Shown: piece after piece, positions 1 to 8,165 of the stretch
How the letters are laid out: every line of letters begins with the position of its first letter
Numbering within the stretch: position 1 is the stretch's first letter
Origin: Sulfurimonas sp. HSL3-2
GTDB lineage: Bacteria; Campylobacterota; Campylobacteria; Campylobacterales; Sulfurimonadaceae
Length of the DNA stretch: 64,000 nucleotides
Reading direction: 5' to 3'
Assembly: GCF_039645965.1 (NCBI RefSeq)
Contig: NZ_CP147917.1
Span: 1,860,001-1,924,000, forward strand
Made by a program: the position numbers and the translations under genes
Notes under the pieces: model-generated
Databases searched by the model: none
Told to the model about the DNA's origin: nothing
What the model saw: the letters and a program-made list of their open reading frames with translations, nothing else

Positions 1-2
1 GC

Positions 3-119
3 ATCGCAGATGAAGCTCTGAATGAAGAAGAGATCATTAAACAAGCAGACAAAAAGCTTTATGAAGCAAAAGAGAGTGGCAGAAATAGATATGTTATGAG
101 TGATGAGATCATAGGTTAA
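3..119 (+). CDS. GGDEF-domain protein, C-terminal fragment
   Basis: The frame is open from the window edge and stops at TAA 117-119, giving the last 38 residues of a protein that starts upstream. The stretch ADKKLYEAKESGRNRY is the typical end of a GGDEF (diguanylate cyclase) domain. It holds the conserved 'AD..LY.AK..GRN' signature that closes the fold. The GG(D/E)EF active site lies outside the window, so activity and any sensor domain cannot be judged. It is convergent with the porin gene that follows. Confidence 0.8.
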   Translation: MADEALNEEEIIKQADKKLYEAKESGRNRYVMSDEIIG

Positions 120-437
120 ACTTCTCCTTATCAATACTGCAAAGAACCAATACAGACCGACTACATAACGCTTTACACAGTAAAGAATATAACACTAATC
201 CCTTTACAGTTCATATAATATAAACCTCTGTCTACAGCGTAGAATAATTATCCTAATGATATTCATGTCAGTATTATAAAGCTCCATTTGAATATACCAA
301 TACATATGTATGCTTGTCTACGTTAACAAGATATGATAATCATTCTTTGTAAAAGAGATGTCGGTTGATAAGAGGAAATTGAGAATAAGAAGTAATTTCG
401 CCCGAAGGCGAAATAAGAGTTTAACTAAAAGCTTTTA
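120..437. other. 318-bp intergenic region, no gene seen
   Basis: No convincing ORF, tRNA or repeat lies here. It contains a short hairpin CTTTAC-ACA-GTAAAG at 171-185 that may help end the upstream GGDEF gene. There is an isolated TATAAT at 214-219 with no gene behind it. The porin terminator is at 395-414. An unannotated small RNA starting near 226 is possible but unsupported. Confidence 0.5.
395..414 (-). terminator. UUCG-type hairpin terminator of the porin gene
   Basis: Read on the minus strand this is a perfect 8-bp stem, ATTTCGCC/GGCGAAAT, closed by a TTCG tetraloop. A pyrimidine-rich tail (TACTTCTTATTC) follows. It lies 23 bases past the porin stop codon. Confidence 0.75.
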
Positions 438-1814
438 TTAGAAGTTTAAAGTTAAGTATGCTTGTACTTGGTTGTAAGCAGTACCTTTAGTAGCACCAGC
501 TTTGATATTTTGATCATCAGCCTTGATATTGCTATATACTAAACTTGCATCTAATGGTCCAAATGATCTAGAAGCAGTTAAAGTAACTTCTGTCATATCT
601 GCACGATCAGTTGCCCCACCATTTTTGCCAGAGTCTGTATTTGTATAATAAACACCGAAATCAGCTATATCTTTTACAGGCACTTCTACAGTTACGTTAT
701 ATGCTTTTGTATCAGCACGAACTACATAACCATAAGACCACCATGCTTCAGTATAAAGTTTAGATGCTCCAGAAGATGTTGCAGTATTGAAACCAGCAGC
801 TAGACCGGCAAGTTCTTCTTTCCCTACAGAAGAGTAAGACACTTTAGCAGTGAACATATCTTTCATCTCATATCCAAGCATTAATGCATATACATCATTA
901 TCAATGTCTTTTGTAATACCATTAGCTACAGCGAAGCTACTACCTTTTTCAAGATTAATTCCTGAGTATTGTGCACCCGCAAGGATACCTTCCATACTTA
1001 CATCAGCTTGTAACCAATAAGCTTGTGCTAATTTAGATACATCATAGTACCATGCTTGTACAGTTAATGGTTTGATAGAGTTATTGATGATACCTGCTGC
1101 ATATGCACCATTTTCACCATATGTTTCAAATCTACCGTTTGAATTTACAACAGCACCAACTGCTAAGTTTAAAGAAGATACAGAATCAGCATTACCTGCA
1201 GCTCCAAAAGTTTCTGTACCGTTTCCGTTACCAACATAAGCACCAACTAAAGTAGTGTCAGGAAGGTCAGTATTGATTAATACTGCTGCTTCAAACGTAT
1301 TTTTTTCAACTGACCATGTTTCAGTGAATGCAAGTGGAGTGTCTAGTTCCATACGACCAACTTTTGCAGTTGTATTACCAGCACTGATAGCAATCCATGC
1401 TTCATTAAACCATGAATTTGTATCAACTTTAGCCGGATAGTTAGATCCGTTTGTACCAAGATTACTTGCAGTATGAGATCCACCCCATACATTACTAACA
1501 AAGTTATTCTCTAGACCTAAAGTTGAAAGAGCAGTAAAGCCAGCACCAGCACTTACACTTACTAAATCATTTTTAGCTAAGTCAGCACTTACATTTAAAT
1601 GTAGAGCAGCATCAGCAGCAGAGTTTTCTTTATCAAATAAATTTCCGCTTGTACCTGTACCTGCACCTGTACCAACAGTATTTGTGTATGACGGAGTCAT
1701 ATCATTAGTATTATAGAATACTTGTGCATCACCAGATATTTTAACGTTATCAACTGCGAACGCTGATGCACCAACTAATACAGCTGCTGCTAAACTCATT
1801 TTTACTATTTTCAT
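438..1814 (-). CDS. Outer-membrane beta-barrel porin
   Basis: This is a 458-residue exported protein. The signal peptide is MKIVKMSLAAAVLVGASAFA, with cleavage likely after AFA. The mature protein is rich in Gly, Ala, Ser, Thr and aromatic residues in alternating strands (VSVSAGAGF, AKVGRMELD, VTVEVPVKDIADFGVYYTN). It ends in QAYLTLNF, the C-terminal Phe signature recognised by the BAM complex. Size and style match the abundant major porins of Campylobacterota, so a general diffusion channel is the likely role; substrate specificity cannot be read. A strong Shine-Dalgarno (AAGGAGA) precedes the ATG. The gene stands alone with its own promoter and a tetraloop terminator, as expected for a highly expressed monocistron. 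Confidence 0.85.
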   Translation of the reverse strand: MKIVKMSLAAAVLVGASAFAVDNVKISGDAQVFYNTNDMTPSYTNTVGTGAGTGTSGNLFDKENSAADAALHLNVSADLAKNDLVSVSAGAGFTALSTLGLENNFVSNVWGGSHTASNLGTNGSNYPAKVDTNSWFNEAWIAISAGNTTAKVGRMELDTPLAFTETWSVEKNTFEAAVLINTDLPDTTLVGAYVGNGNGTETFGAAGNADSVSSLNLAVGAVVNSNGRFETYGENGAYAAGIINNSIKPLTVQAWYYDVSKLAQAYWLQADVSMEGILAGAQYSGINLEKGSSFAVANGITKDIDNDVYALMLGYEMKDMFTAKVSYSSVGKEELAGLAAGFNTATSSGASKLYTEAWWSYGYVVRADTKAYNVTVEVPVKDIADFGVYYTNTDSGKNGGATDRADMTEVTLTASRSFGPLDASLVYSNIKADDQNIKAGATKGTAYNQVQAYLTLNF

Positions 1815-1862
1815 TCATTCTCCTTAAATAAGCTTGACCTATTTTAATTTTTTGTCGAAACC

Positions 1863-1868
1863 ATTGTA
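1863..1868 (-). promoter_or_regulatory. Candidate -10 box of the porin gene
   Basis: On the minus strand TGTGATACAATGG contains TACAAT with an upstream TG-like extension. It lies 48 bases before the porin ATG. No clear -35 is visible, which is normal for sigma70 promoters in this phylum. Confidence 0.5.
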
Positions 1869-1996
1869 TCACACATTTCTTAAAAATTTCTGTAATGGCA
1901 AATAAATTATTTTATTGCTACAACCCCCTATTTCAAGGGATTTATCACATAGTTATCACAACTGGATGTACGATAATACAAAAATGTATCTTTTTT

Positions 1997-2005
1997 TGAT
2001 ATACT
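1997..2005 (+). promoter_or_regulatory. Extended -10 promoter of the lipoprotein gene
   Basis: TGATATACT is an extended -10 (TGnTATACT). Transcription would begin near 2012, leaving a leader of about 34 bases that carries AAGGA before the ATG at 2046. Confidence 0.55.
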
Positions 2006-2045
2006 AGCGTTTCGTTTAAAATAAGATTAAGTTATAAGGACAGAA

Positions 2046-2471
2046 ATGAAGTTTTTAGGTCATATTTTTGTGTTTACTATCGTAACACTTATCATTACCG
2101 GATGTAGTGGACACACTATGCAAGATTATGCAGATAAGCATTTTAATAATAAAGAAGAGGTAAAAGTACAAAAACAAGAGTATGTTGCACCTACTCAAAA
2201 CAAAGCACTAAACAGTGTTTCTCCTACAAATCAGGAGAAAAAAGATGGAGCAATGCAAAAGTCACTTGATAACTGGCTTGAAAAAGAGTGGACTCCGACT
2301 GTAGAACAAAATGAGACTATCAAAAAGATGAATGAAGATAAAAATAGAAACTTTACTTTGCAAGAGTATGTTGATAAAGCCGGAGCTTACATAAAAAACA
2401 AACCGAAGTCAGATGAACCTTCGATGAAAGAGAAAATGGATACTATGCCGGTAATCGGAACAAAAAAATAA
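2046..2471 (+). CDS. Predicted lipoprotein, function unknown
   Basis: The 141-residue product begins with a lipoprotein signal: a hydrophobic stretch (HIFVFTIVTLIIT) ending in the lipobox IITGC, with Cys20 the expected lipidated residue. The mature part is hydrophilic, charged and rich in Lys, Glu and Asn (EKKDGAMQKSLDNWLEKEW, YVDKAGAYIKNKPKSDEP). It has no domain I recognise and is probably largely disordered or helical. It has its own promoter and a good ribosome binding site (AAGGA). It is convergent with fabI across a shared hairpin. The membrane anchor is well supported; the role is unknown. Confidence 0.75.
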   Translation: MKFLGHIFVFTIVTLIITGCSGHTMQDYADKHFNNKEEVKVQKQEYVAPTQNKALNSVSPTNQEKKDGAMQKSLDNWLEKEWTPTVEQNETIKKMNEDKNRNFTLQEYVDKAGAYIKNKPKSDEPSMKEKMDTMPVIGTKK

Positions 2472-2474
2472 AAA

Positions 2475-2500
2475 ATAGATACACTAAATAGTGTATCTAT
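2475..2500 (-). terminator. Terminator at the end of the gap-pgk-tpiA-fabI operon
   Basis: Two perfect 11-base arms, ATAGATACACT and AGTGTATCTAT, surround a 4-base loop. On the minus strand the stem is followed by a T-run (TTTTTTATTTTTTTG), so it works mainly for fabI. It also sits just past the lipoprotein stop codon at 2471. Confidence 0.8.
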
Positions 2501-2507
2501 ATAGAAC

Positions 2508-3335
<828 letters not shown>

Positions 3336-3348
3336 CTATCTCCTAAAT

Positions 3349-4053
3349 TTATTTTATATTTTCTGCGTCGTTTATCATAGAGCAAAAATCATTCACATTT
3401 AATGCTCCGCTTCCTACAAGTACCCCGTCAACATTATGAAGTGAAAGTATCTCTTTAGCATTGTCAGCTTTTACACTTCCGCCGTAAAGAATAGGTCTCT
3501 TGCATGAATTACGAAGTATTGAATGGATCTTTACTATATCGTCGTTAGTCGGTGTTACACCCGTACCTATAGCCCATACCGGCTCATAAGCTAGTATCAG
3601 GTTTTCATAATTCATGTCTATTCCGATTAGCTGTGCTCTTAAATAGTTCATCATCTCGTCCATGCCCTTTTCTCTGATATTCAAGGGTTCACCTATACAG
3701 TAGACGATCGTATATCCCAGATTTTTGTAAAACTCATACTTGGCTGTGATCAGTTCCTGAGTCTCACCCAAGACATGACGGCGTTCGCTGTGACCTATAA
3801 GAACAGTCTTAATATTAAACTCTTCTAACTGATCGACTCCTATCTCACCTGTAAATGCTCCATTTTTTGTCGGATATGCATTTTGTACGCCTACATTTAC
3901 ATTGCCGTCATGAGCATAAATAGATGTCGCTGTCGGGAAAACAAAAACTTCTTGACGAACACTGTTATCATGTATGAATTTCTCTAACGATGCTATATAT
4001 TCTCTTGTCTGATAACGTGTTAAATTTGTCTTGAAGTTTGCTGCAATAACCAT
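3349..4053 (-). CDS. tpiA: Triosephosphate isomerase
   Basis: It interconverts dihydroxyacetone phosphate and glyceraldehyde 3-phosphate in the cytoplasm. The 234-residue TIM barrel is short against the usual 250, as in other Campylobacterota. Visible catalytic elements are N7/K9-type residues in AANFKTNLTRY, the His in IGHSERR, and the Glu in the AYEPVWAIGTG motif that precedes loop 6. The phosphate-binding GGSVKADN is near the C-terminus. Its ATG meets the pgk stop codon at 4053, so the two are translationally coupled. Confidence 0.95.
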   Translation of the reverse strand: MVIAANFKTNLTRYQTREYIASLEKFIHDNSVRQEVFVFPTATSIYAHDGNVNVGVQNAYPTKNGAFTGEIGVDQLEEFNIKTVLIGHSERRHVLGETQELITAKYEFYKNLGYTIVYCIGEPLNIREKGMDEMMNYLRAQLIGIDMNYENLILAYEPVWAIGTGVTPTNDDIVKIHSILRNSCKRPILYGGSVKADNAKEILSLHNVDGVLVGSGALNVNDFCSMINDAENIK

Positions 4054-5255
4054 TATTCAGCCACCGCCTTTACAAGTGGCTCGACACCCGGAAGTGTTTT
4101 TCCTTCTAAAAGCTCTAGCGTAGCACCGCCGCCTGTAGAGATAAAAGTCATCTCATCATCAAGGCCAACACGCTGAACCAGATCCGCAGTATCTCCGCCG
4201 CCGATAACAGTCGTTGCATAGCTGTCTGCGACATAATGAGCAATTTTCCCTGAACCGCGTGAGAAACGTTCCATCTCATACACACCCATAGGTCCGTTCC
4301 ATAGTACAGTCTGAACATTGTTTAGAACTTCACGGTAAAGTCTGACAGTCGCAGGACCGATATCAAGACCCATCCATCCATCTGGAATCTCTTGAGCTGT
4401 AACTGCCTTACTGACTGCATCTGCATCAAACTTCTCCGCTGCAATGACGTCGACTGGAAGATAGAACTTAACGCCAAGTCTTTTAGCCTCTTCCATAATA
4501 CGTCCTGCTTCTTCAAGAAGATCATCTTCAACCAAAGATGCTCCGATGTCATAACCAAGCTTTTTCAAGAATGTAAACGCCATACCGCCGCCAATAAGTA
4601 TCTTGTCTACGCGAGGGAGAAGATTTACCAGTGCTTCAAGTTTTCCTGAAACCTTACTGCCACCCACTATCGCTACAAACGGACGAGCCGGTTTTTTCAT
4701 TAATGTTGCAAAAAACTTGATCTCTTTTTGTAGTAAGAAACCTGCAGCTTTAGAGTTCTCATCAAAGAAATGAGTGATCCCTTCAACCGAAGCATGAGCA
4801 CGATGCGAAACACCGAATGCGTCATTGATATAGATATCTGCCATTGATGCTAATTGCTTAGAAAGCTCTTCATCATTTTTTGTCTCACCGGCTTCAAAAC
4901 GAAGGTTTTCAAGCAGTAAAACTTCTCCGTTTTTTAGTTCAGATGCTTGTTTCATCGCATCTTCACCGATAACGTCACTAGCAAGAGCAACATCTCTTTT
5001 TAAAAGTTGATACAGACGTTTTTGAACAGGGACAAGTGAATATTTCTCATCAAACTCTCCCTTAGGACGTCCAAAATGTGAAGCCAATATGACTGCACAT
5101 TCATGATCTAAACAATAATTTATAGTAGCTAATGCCGAACGGATACGGCGATCATCTGTTATATTGTTGTATTCATCTGTCGGAACGTTAAAGTCACAAC
5201 GGATAAACACTTTTTTGTTTGTTAAATCTAGATCTTTTATACTATATAATTCCAT
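4053..5255 (-). CDS. pgk: Phosphoglycerate kinase
   Basis: It transfers phosphate between 1,3-bisphosphoglycerate and ADP. The 400 residues match the family length. The N-terminal substrate site shows [15 protein letters not shown] and ASHFGRPKG. The hinge and nucleotide domain show [20 protein letters not shown] and the C-terminal [13 protein letters not shown]. It is second in the operon, 10 bases after gap. In an autotroph these enzymes would mainly run in the gluconeogenic direction; this is inference. Confidence 0.96.
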   Translation of the reverse strand: MELYSIKDLDLTNKKVFIRCDFNVPTDEYNNITDDRRIRSALATINYCLDHECAVILASHFGRPKGEFDEKYSLVPVQKRLYQLLKRDVALASDVIGEDAMKQASELKNGEVLLLENLRFEAGETKNDEELSKQLASMADIYINDAFGVSHRAHASVEGITHFFDENSKAAGFLLQKEIKFFATLMKKPARPFVAIVGGSKVSGKLEALVNLLPRVDKILIGGGMAFTFLKKLGYDIGASLVEDDLLEEAGRIMEEAKRLGVKFYLPVDVIAAEKFDADAVSKAVTAQEIPDGWMGLDIGPATVRLYREVLNNVQTVLWNGPMGVYEMERFSRGSGKIAHYVADSYATTVIGGGDTADLVQRVGLDDEMTFISTGGGATLELLEGKTLPGVEPLVKAVAE

Positions 5256-5265
5256 TCAGTCTCAC

Positions 5266-6267
5266 TTATTTACTAATGTGAAGTGCCATATCGATCAGAC
5301 GGCTAGAGTATCCCCACTCATTGTCATACCATGCCATCACTTTTACCATATTGCCACCGATCACCTGAGTCAGGTCATCTGCGACGATAGAGCTGTAAGT
5401 AGAACCTACGAAGTCTTGAGAAACACGCATCTCTTCATCTACAAGTAAAAGACCTTTAAGATCTGTCGCTGCTTTTTCTTTGAAAAGTGCGCTTATCTCC
5501 TCTTTTGAAGTATCGCGACCAACGATCACGTTTAAGTCTACCATTGAAACATCCGGAGTCGGAACACGGACACTTTGACCATGAAGTTTACCAAGAAGCT
5601 GCGGAAGGACAAGACCTATGGCTTTTGCTGCACCTGTCGTCGTCGGGATCATATTGATAGCACCTGCACGAGCACGGCGTTTATCTTTTGTATGCTTCAC
5701 ATCTAAGATATTTTGATCATTAGTATATGAGTGAATAGTCGTCATTAGACCTTTTTCTATTGTAAATGCATCGTCAAGTACTTTTGCAACAGGGCCAAGA
5801 CAGTTAGTCGTACATGAAGCATTAGAGACGATCTTTTGCCCGTCATAACTACTTTCATTGACACCCATAACAAATGTTGCAGTCTCTTTATCTTTTGAAG
5901 GAGCCGAAAAAAGTACTTTTTCTACACCGTTTTGTATATGTACTTGAGCACTTTCCTGAGTTAAGAACACACCTGTACACTCTAAAACGATGTCAGCACC
6001 GCAACCTGCAAAATCAAGATTTTTAGGATCTCTATCACAAAAGATCTTCACTTTATCATTTCCGATCTTTAAATAATTGTTTTCTAAAATCTCTACATCT
6101 TTTCCAAAGTTACCGTGAACAGAATCATTATTTAAAAGATATACCATCATATCTAAGCTAGCAGTATCGTTTATAGCTACTATCTCAACATCATCACGCT
6201 CTGAGGCTATACGAGCTACACAACGTCCAATACGTCCAAATCCATTAATTGCTATCTTTAGTGACAT
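5266..6267 (-). CDS. gap: Glyceraldehyde-3-phosphate dehydrogenase, type I
   Basis: This enzyme performs NAD(P)-dependent oxidative phosphorylation of glyceraldehyde 3-phosphate, or the reverse. The 333-residue protein has the Rossmann start INGFGRIGRCVAR, the catalytic Cys in SNASCTTNCL, and the conserved WYDNEWGYSSRL near the C-terminus. Asp35-equivalent lies in AINDTAS, which suggests NAD preference (inference). It is first in the gap-pgk-tpiA-fabI operon and divergent from nadD across a very compact promoter region. Confidence 0.96.
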   Translation of the reverse strand: MSLKIAINGFGRIGRCVARIASERDDVEIVAINDTASLDMMVYLLNNDSVHGNFGKDVEILENNYLKIGNDKVKIFCDRDPKNLDFAGCGADIVLECTGVFLTQESAQVHIQNGVEKVLFSAPSKDKETATFVMGVNESSYDGQKIVSNASCTTNCLGPVAKVLDDAFTIEKGLMTTIHSYTNDQNILDVKHTKDKRRARAGAINMIPTTTGAAKAIGLVLPQLLGKLHGQSVRVPTPDVSMVDLNVIVGRDTSKEEISALFKEKAATDLKGLLLVDEEMRVSQDFVGSTYSSIVADDLTQVIGGNMVKVMAWYDNEWGYSSRLIDMALHISK

Positions 6268-6301
6268 ATCATTCCTTACTAATAGGCGTTAAAATTGGGT
6301 T

Positions 6302-6325
6302 ATTTTAGCAAAAACTTGCTATAAT
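6302..6325. promoter_or_regulatory. Back-to-back -10 boxes for gap (minus) and nadD (plus)
   Basis: The minus strand shows TGCTAAAAT (box 6302-6307) for gap. The plus strand shows TATAAT at 6320-6325 for nadD. The boxes are only 12 bases apart, so each promoter's -35 region lies across or beyond the other's -10 and polymerase could occupy only one at a time. The nadD leader would be about 15 bases and contains a small TTAAAGG-CGC-CCTTTAA inverted repeat at 6331-6347. Confidence 0.55.
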
Positions 6326-6346
6326 TTTGTTTAAAGGCGCCCTTTA

Positions 6347-6886
6347 ATGAAAACTATAGCTCTTTTTGGCGGATCGTTCGATCCTCCCCATCTAGGACAT
6401 CTCAGTGTAGTCAATACTGCGTTATCAAGTTTGGATATAGATAAAGTTATAGTTATGCCGGCATATCTAAACCCTTTTAAATCAAAAGTTTGCGCACCGC
6501 CTGAGCTTCGCTTAAAATGGCTTAAAAAGATTTTTTATTCTTACAATAATGTTGAAGTCGATGATTTTGAGATTAAGTGTAAACGTAAAGTGCCAAGCTT
6601 AGAGACTGTACGCCACCTTAAAGAGAGATATGAAAAGATATATCTGATCATAGGTGCAGATAATCTTAAAAGCTTAGATCAATGGTATGGGTATGATGAG
6701 CTAAAAAAGCTAGTCACTTTTGTCGTAGCTTCAAGAGATGATATAGATATACCCGGTGAGTATATACTCTTACATGTAGATCAGCCTATAAGTTCTACAC
6801 GTTTAAGAGAAGATATCAAAAAAGAGTTTTTGCCCGTAGATGTAGCTGGTGAAATAGAAAAATTTTATAAGGAAAACAATGGATAA
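6347..6886 (+). CDS. nadD: Nicotinate-nucleotide adenylyltransferase
   Basis: It adenylates nicotinate mononucleotide, giving deamido-NAD in NAD biosynthesis. The 179-residue product has the nucleotidyltransferase signature GGSFDPPHLGHL at the N-terminus and the ISSTRLRED motif (ISSTxxR) near the C-terminus. It is shorter than the E. coli enzyme (about 213). The next gene, rsfS, overlaps it by 8 bases, a nadD-rsfS pairing that is widely conserved. One TTACATGTAG near-copy of the repeated palindrome is read here as LLHVD. Confidence 0.92.
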   Translation: MKTIALFGGSFDPPHLGHLSVVNTALSSLDIDKVIVMPAYLNPFKSKVCAPPELRLKWLKKIFYSYNNVEVDDFEIKCKRKVPSLETVRHLKERYEKIYLIIGADNLKSLDQWYGYDELKKLVTFVVASRDDIDIPGEYILLHVDQPISSTRLREDIKKEFLPVDVAGEIEKFYKENNG

Positions 6887-7199
6887 AAGAGTAGAAAAAA
6901 TATCTAATATTTTAGATGCGAACAAAGCTGAAGCGATAGAGGTCTTCGACCTAAAAGGAAAAGATTATTTTGTAGATTATGTCGTTATCGCTTCATCACT
7001 TGGTCAACGCCATACGGAAGCATTACTTGACCATCTTAAAAAGGGTCTAAAACCTGAGGAAGAGTTCTTACATGTAGATGAGAGCAGCGACTGGATAGTT
7101 GCCGATCTTGGAGATATCCTGATCCATATAATGACTCCTGAATTTAGAGTCAAATACGATATGGAAAGCTTTTTAGCCGAGCTTGGAAAAGCTCAGTAA
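6879..7199 (+). CDS. rsfS: Ribosomal silencing factor RsfS (RsfA/Iojap family)
   Basis: It binds ribosomal protein uL14 and blocks joining of the subunits when nutrients are short. The 106 residues cover the whole small family: the DLKGKDYFVDYVVIASS core, the SDWIVADLGDILIHIM motif (equivalent of W..D.GD...H) and a short C-terminal tail. It overlaps nadD by 8 bases and is probably translated from the same message. Its TAA stop lies inside a 26-base palindrome shared with the convergent lipoprotein gene. A TTACATGTAG near-copy is read as FLHVDES. Confidence 0.92.
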   Translation: MDKRVEKISNILDANKAEAIEVFDLKGKDYFVDYVVIASSLGQRHTEALLDHLKKGLKPEEEFLHVDESSDWIVADLGDILIHIMTPEFRVKYDMESFLAELGKAQ

Positions 7200-7220
7200 T
7201 CAAGAAATTTCTTGATTACT
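7195..7220. terminator. 26-base perfect palindrome holding two convergent stop codons
   Basis: The half-site AGTAATCAAGAAA is followed directly by its reverse complement. The rsfS stop TAA (7197-7199) and the small lipoprotein stop (7216-7218 on the minus strand) sit in mirror positions in the two arms. It probably acts as a bidirectional terminator, although neither side has a strong T-run. Confidence 0.6.
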
Positions 7221-7359
7221 TCTCTCCTGAATTATCTTTCGAACCTTTAAAAGCGTTATTTATATCGTCACCCCAACCGTGAACCGTCGACTTCATCTCT
7301 TTTGTAGAACAACCTGTCAATAACGTCAGCGCTACTAAACTCATAATTATAAATCTCAT
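7216..7359 (-). CDS. Small predicted lipoprotein (47 aa)
   Basis: A short ORF lies directly downstream of ymdB. It starts at an ATG that overlaps the ymdB stop in ATGA (7356-7359). The product begins MRFIIMSLVALTLLTGCSTK: a hydrophobic signal with lipobox LTGC, so Cys17 should be lipidated. About 30 polar residues follow (KSTVHGWGDDINNAF). The size and pattern recall entericidin-like small lipoproteins, but similarity is not enough to name it. Translational coupling to ymdB and a clean lipobox support a real gene. It is the last gene of the long leftward cluster. Confidence 0.7.
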   Translation of the reverse strand: MRFIIMSLVALTLLTGCSTKEMKSTVHGWGDDINNAFKGSKDNSGEK

Positions 7360-8165
7360 TTTTCAATCCATCCTTTTGTAACAATTTTAGTGTTATCATC
7401 AAATACTTTTACTTTAAATGCATCTTCGCACTTTCCATTTTTTATATCGTATATTACCATTTGTAAGATTTTTTTACAATTTTTCGGGATATCGAAATGA
7501 CCTTTTATTCCCGTAAAAAAAGCGTCTAAAGGAGTCTTTTTGTCCATTCCTATAACATTATCGCGGCAACCTGTAAGACCTATATCACTTAGATAACCTG
7601 TACCGTTTGCTATCTGCAGGTCATCGCTGCTGACATGAGTATGTGTCCCGCAGATAGCGCTTACACGCCCTTCTAAAAGCATCATCATCCCGCGTTTTTC
7701 ACTTGTAGCTTCCGCATGGATATCTACAAAAATATTTGTAATATTTTCTTCATGCAGCTTTGTCACTGCGTCATCTGCACATCTAAACGCATTATCCACA
7801 TAAGGCATGCCGTAATGTCCCATGACGTTTAAAACAGCCAGCTTTTCGCCGTTTACATCATATACTTTCATTCCTGTCCCCGGTACAATATCGGGATAGT
7901 TATGCGGACGGAGAATCTCATACGAATCAAAAAGAGCGAATATCTCTCTTTTATCAAATGTATGATTTCCACCCGTCATCACATCGATCCCAGTTTTGAA
8001 AAGCTCATCCGCATTCTTTGAAGTAAGTCCGAAACCGTGCGACGCATTCTCGTAATTTGCTATGACAAAATCGATCTCGTACTCCGCGCGGAGTTTTTTA
8101 AGATGCTGTTCTATCATAACACGTCCCGGACGCCCTACGATATCTCCGATAAATGCAATTTTCAT
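7356..8165 (-). CDS. ymdB: YmdB-family metallophosphoesterase
   Basis: This is a 269-residue calcineurin-like phosphoesterase of the TIGR00282/YmdB family. In Bacillus the family hydrolyses 2',3'-cyclic nucleotides and affects biofilm and motility decisions. Metal ligands are visible in order: FIGDIVGRPGR, ANYENASHG, TGGNHTFD, VDIHAEATSEK and GTHTHVSS. Length is typical (about 265). Its ATG joins the mfd stop codon at 8165, so it is part of the same operon. The biological substrate in this phylum is not known. Confidence 0.88.
   Translation of the reverse strand: MKIAFIGDIVGRPGRVMIEQHLKKLRAEYEIDFVIANYENASHGFGLTSKNADELFKTGIDVMTGGNHTFDKREIFALFDSYEILRPHNYPDIVPGTGMKVYDVNGEKLAVLNVMGHYGMPYVDNAFRCADDAVTKLHEENITNIFVDIHAEATSEKRGMMMLLEGRVSAICGTHTHVSSDDLQIANGTGYLSDIGLTGCRDNVIGMDKKTPLDAFFTGIKGHFDIPKNCKKILQMVIYDIKNGKCEDAFKVKVFDDNTKIVTKGWIEK

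Noticed and set aside
214-219. TATAAT as a promoter for an unannotated gene
   Set aside because: No open frame of useful length follows before the porin terminator.
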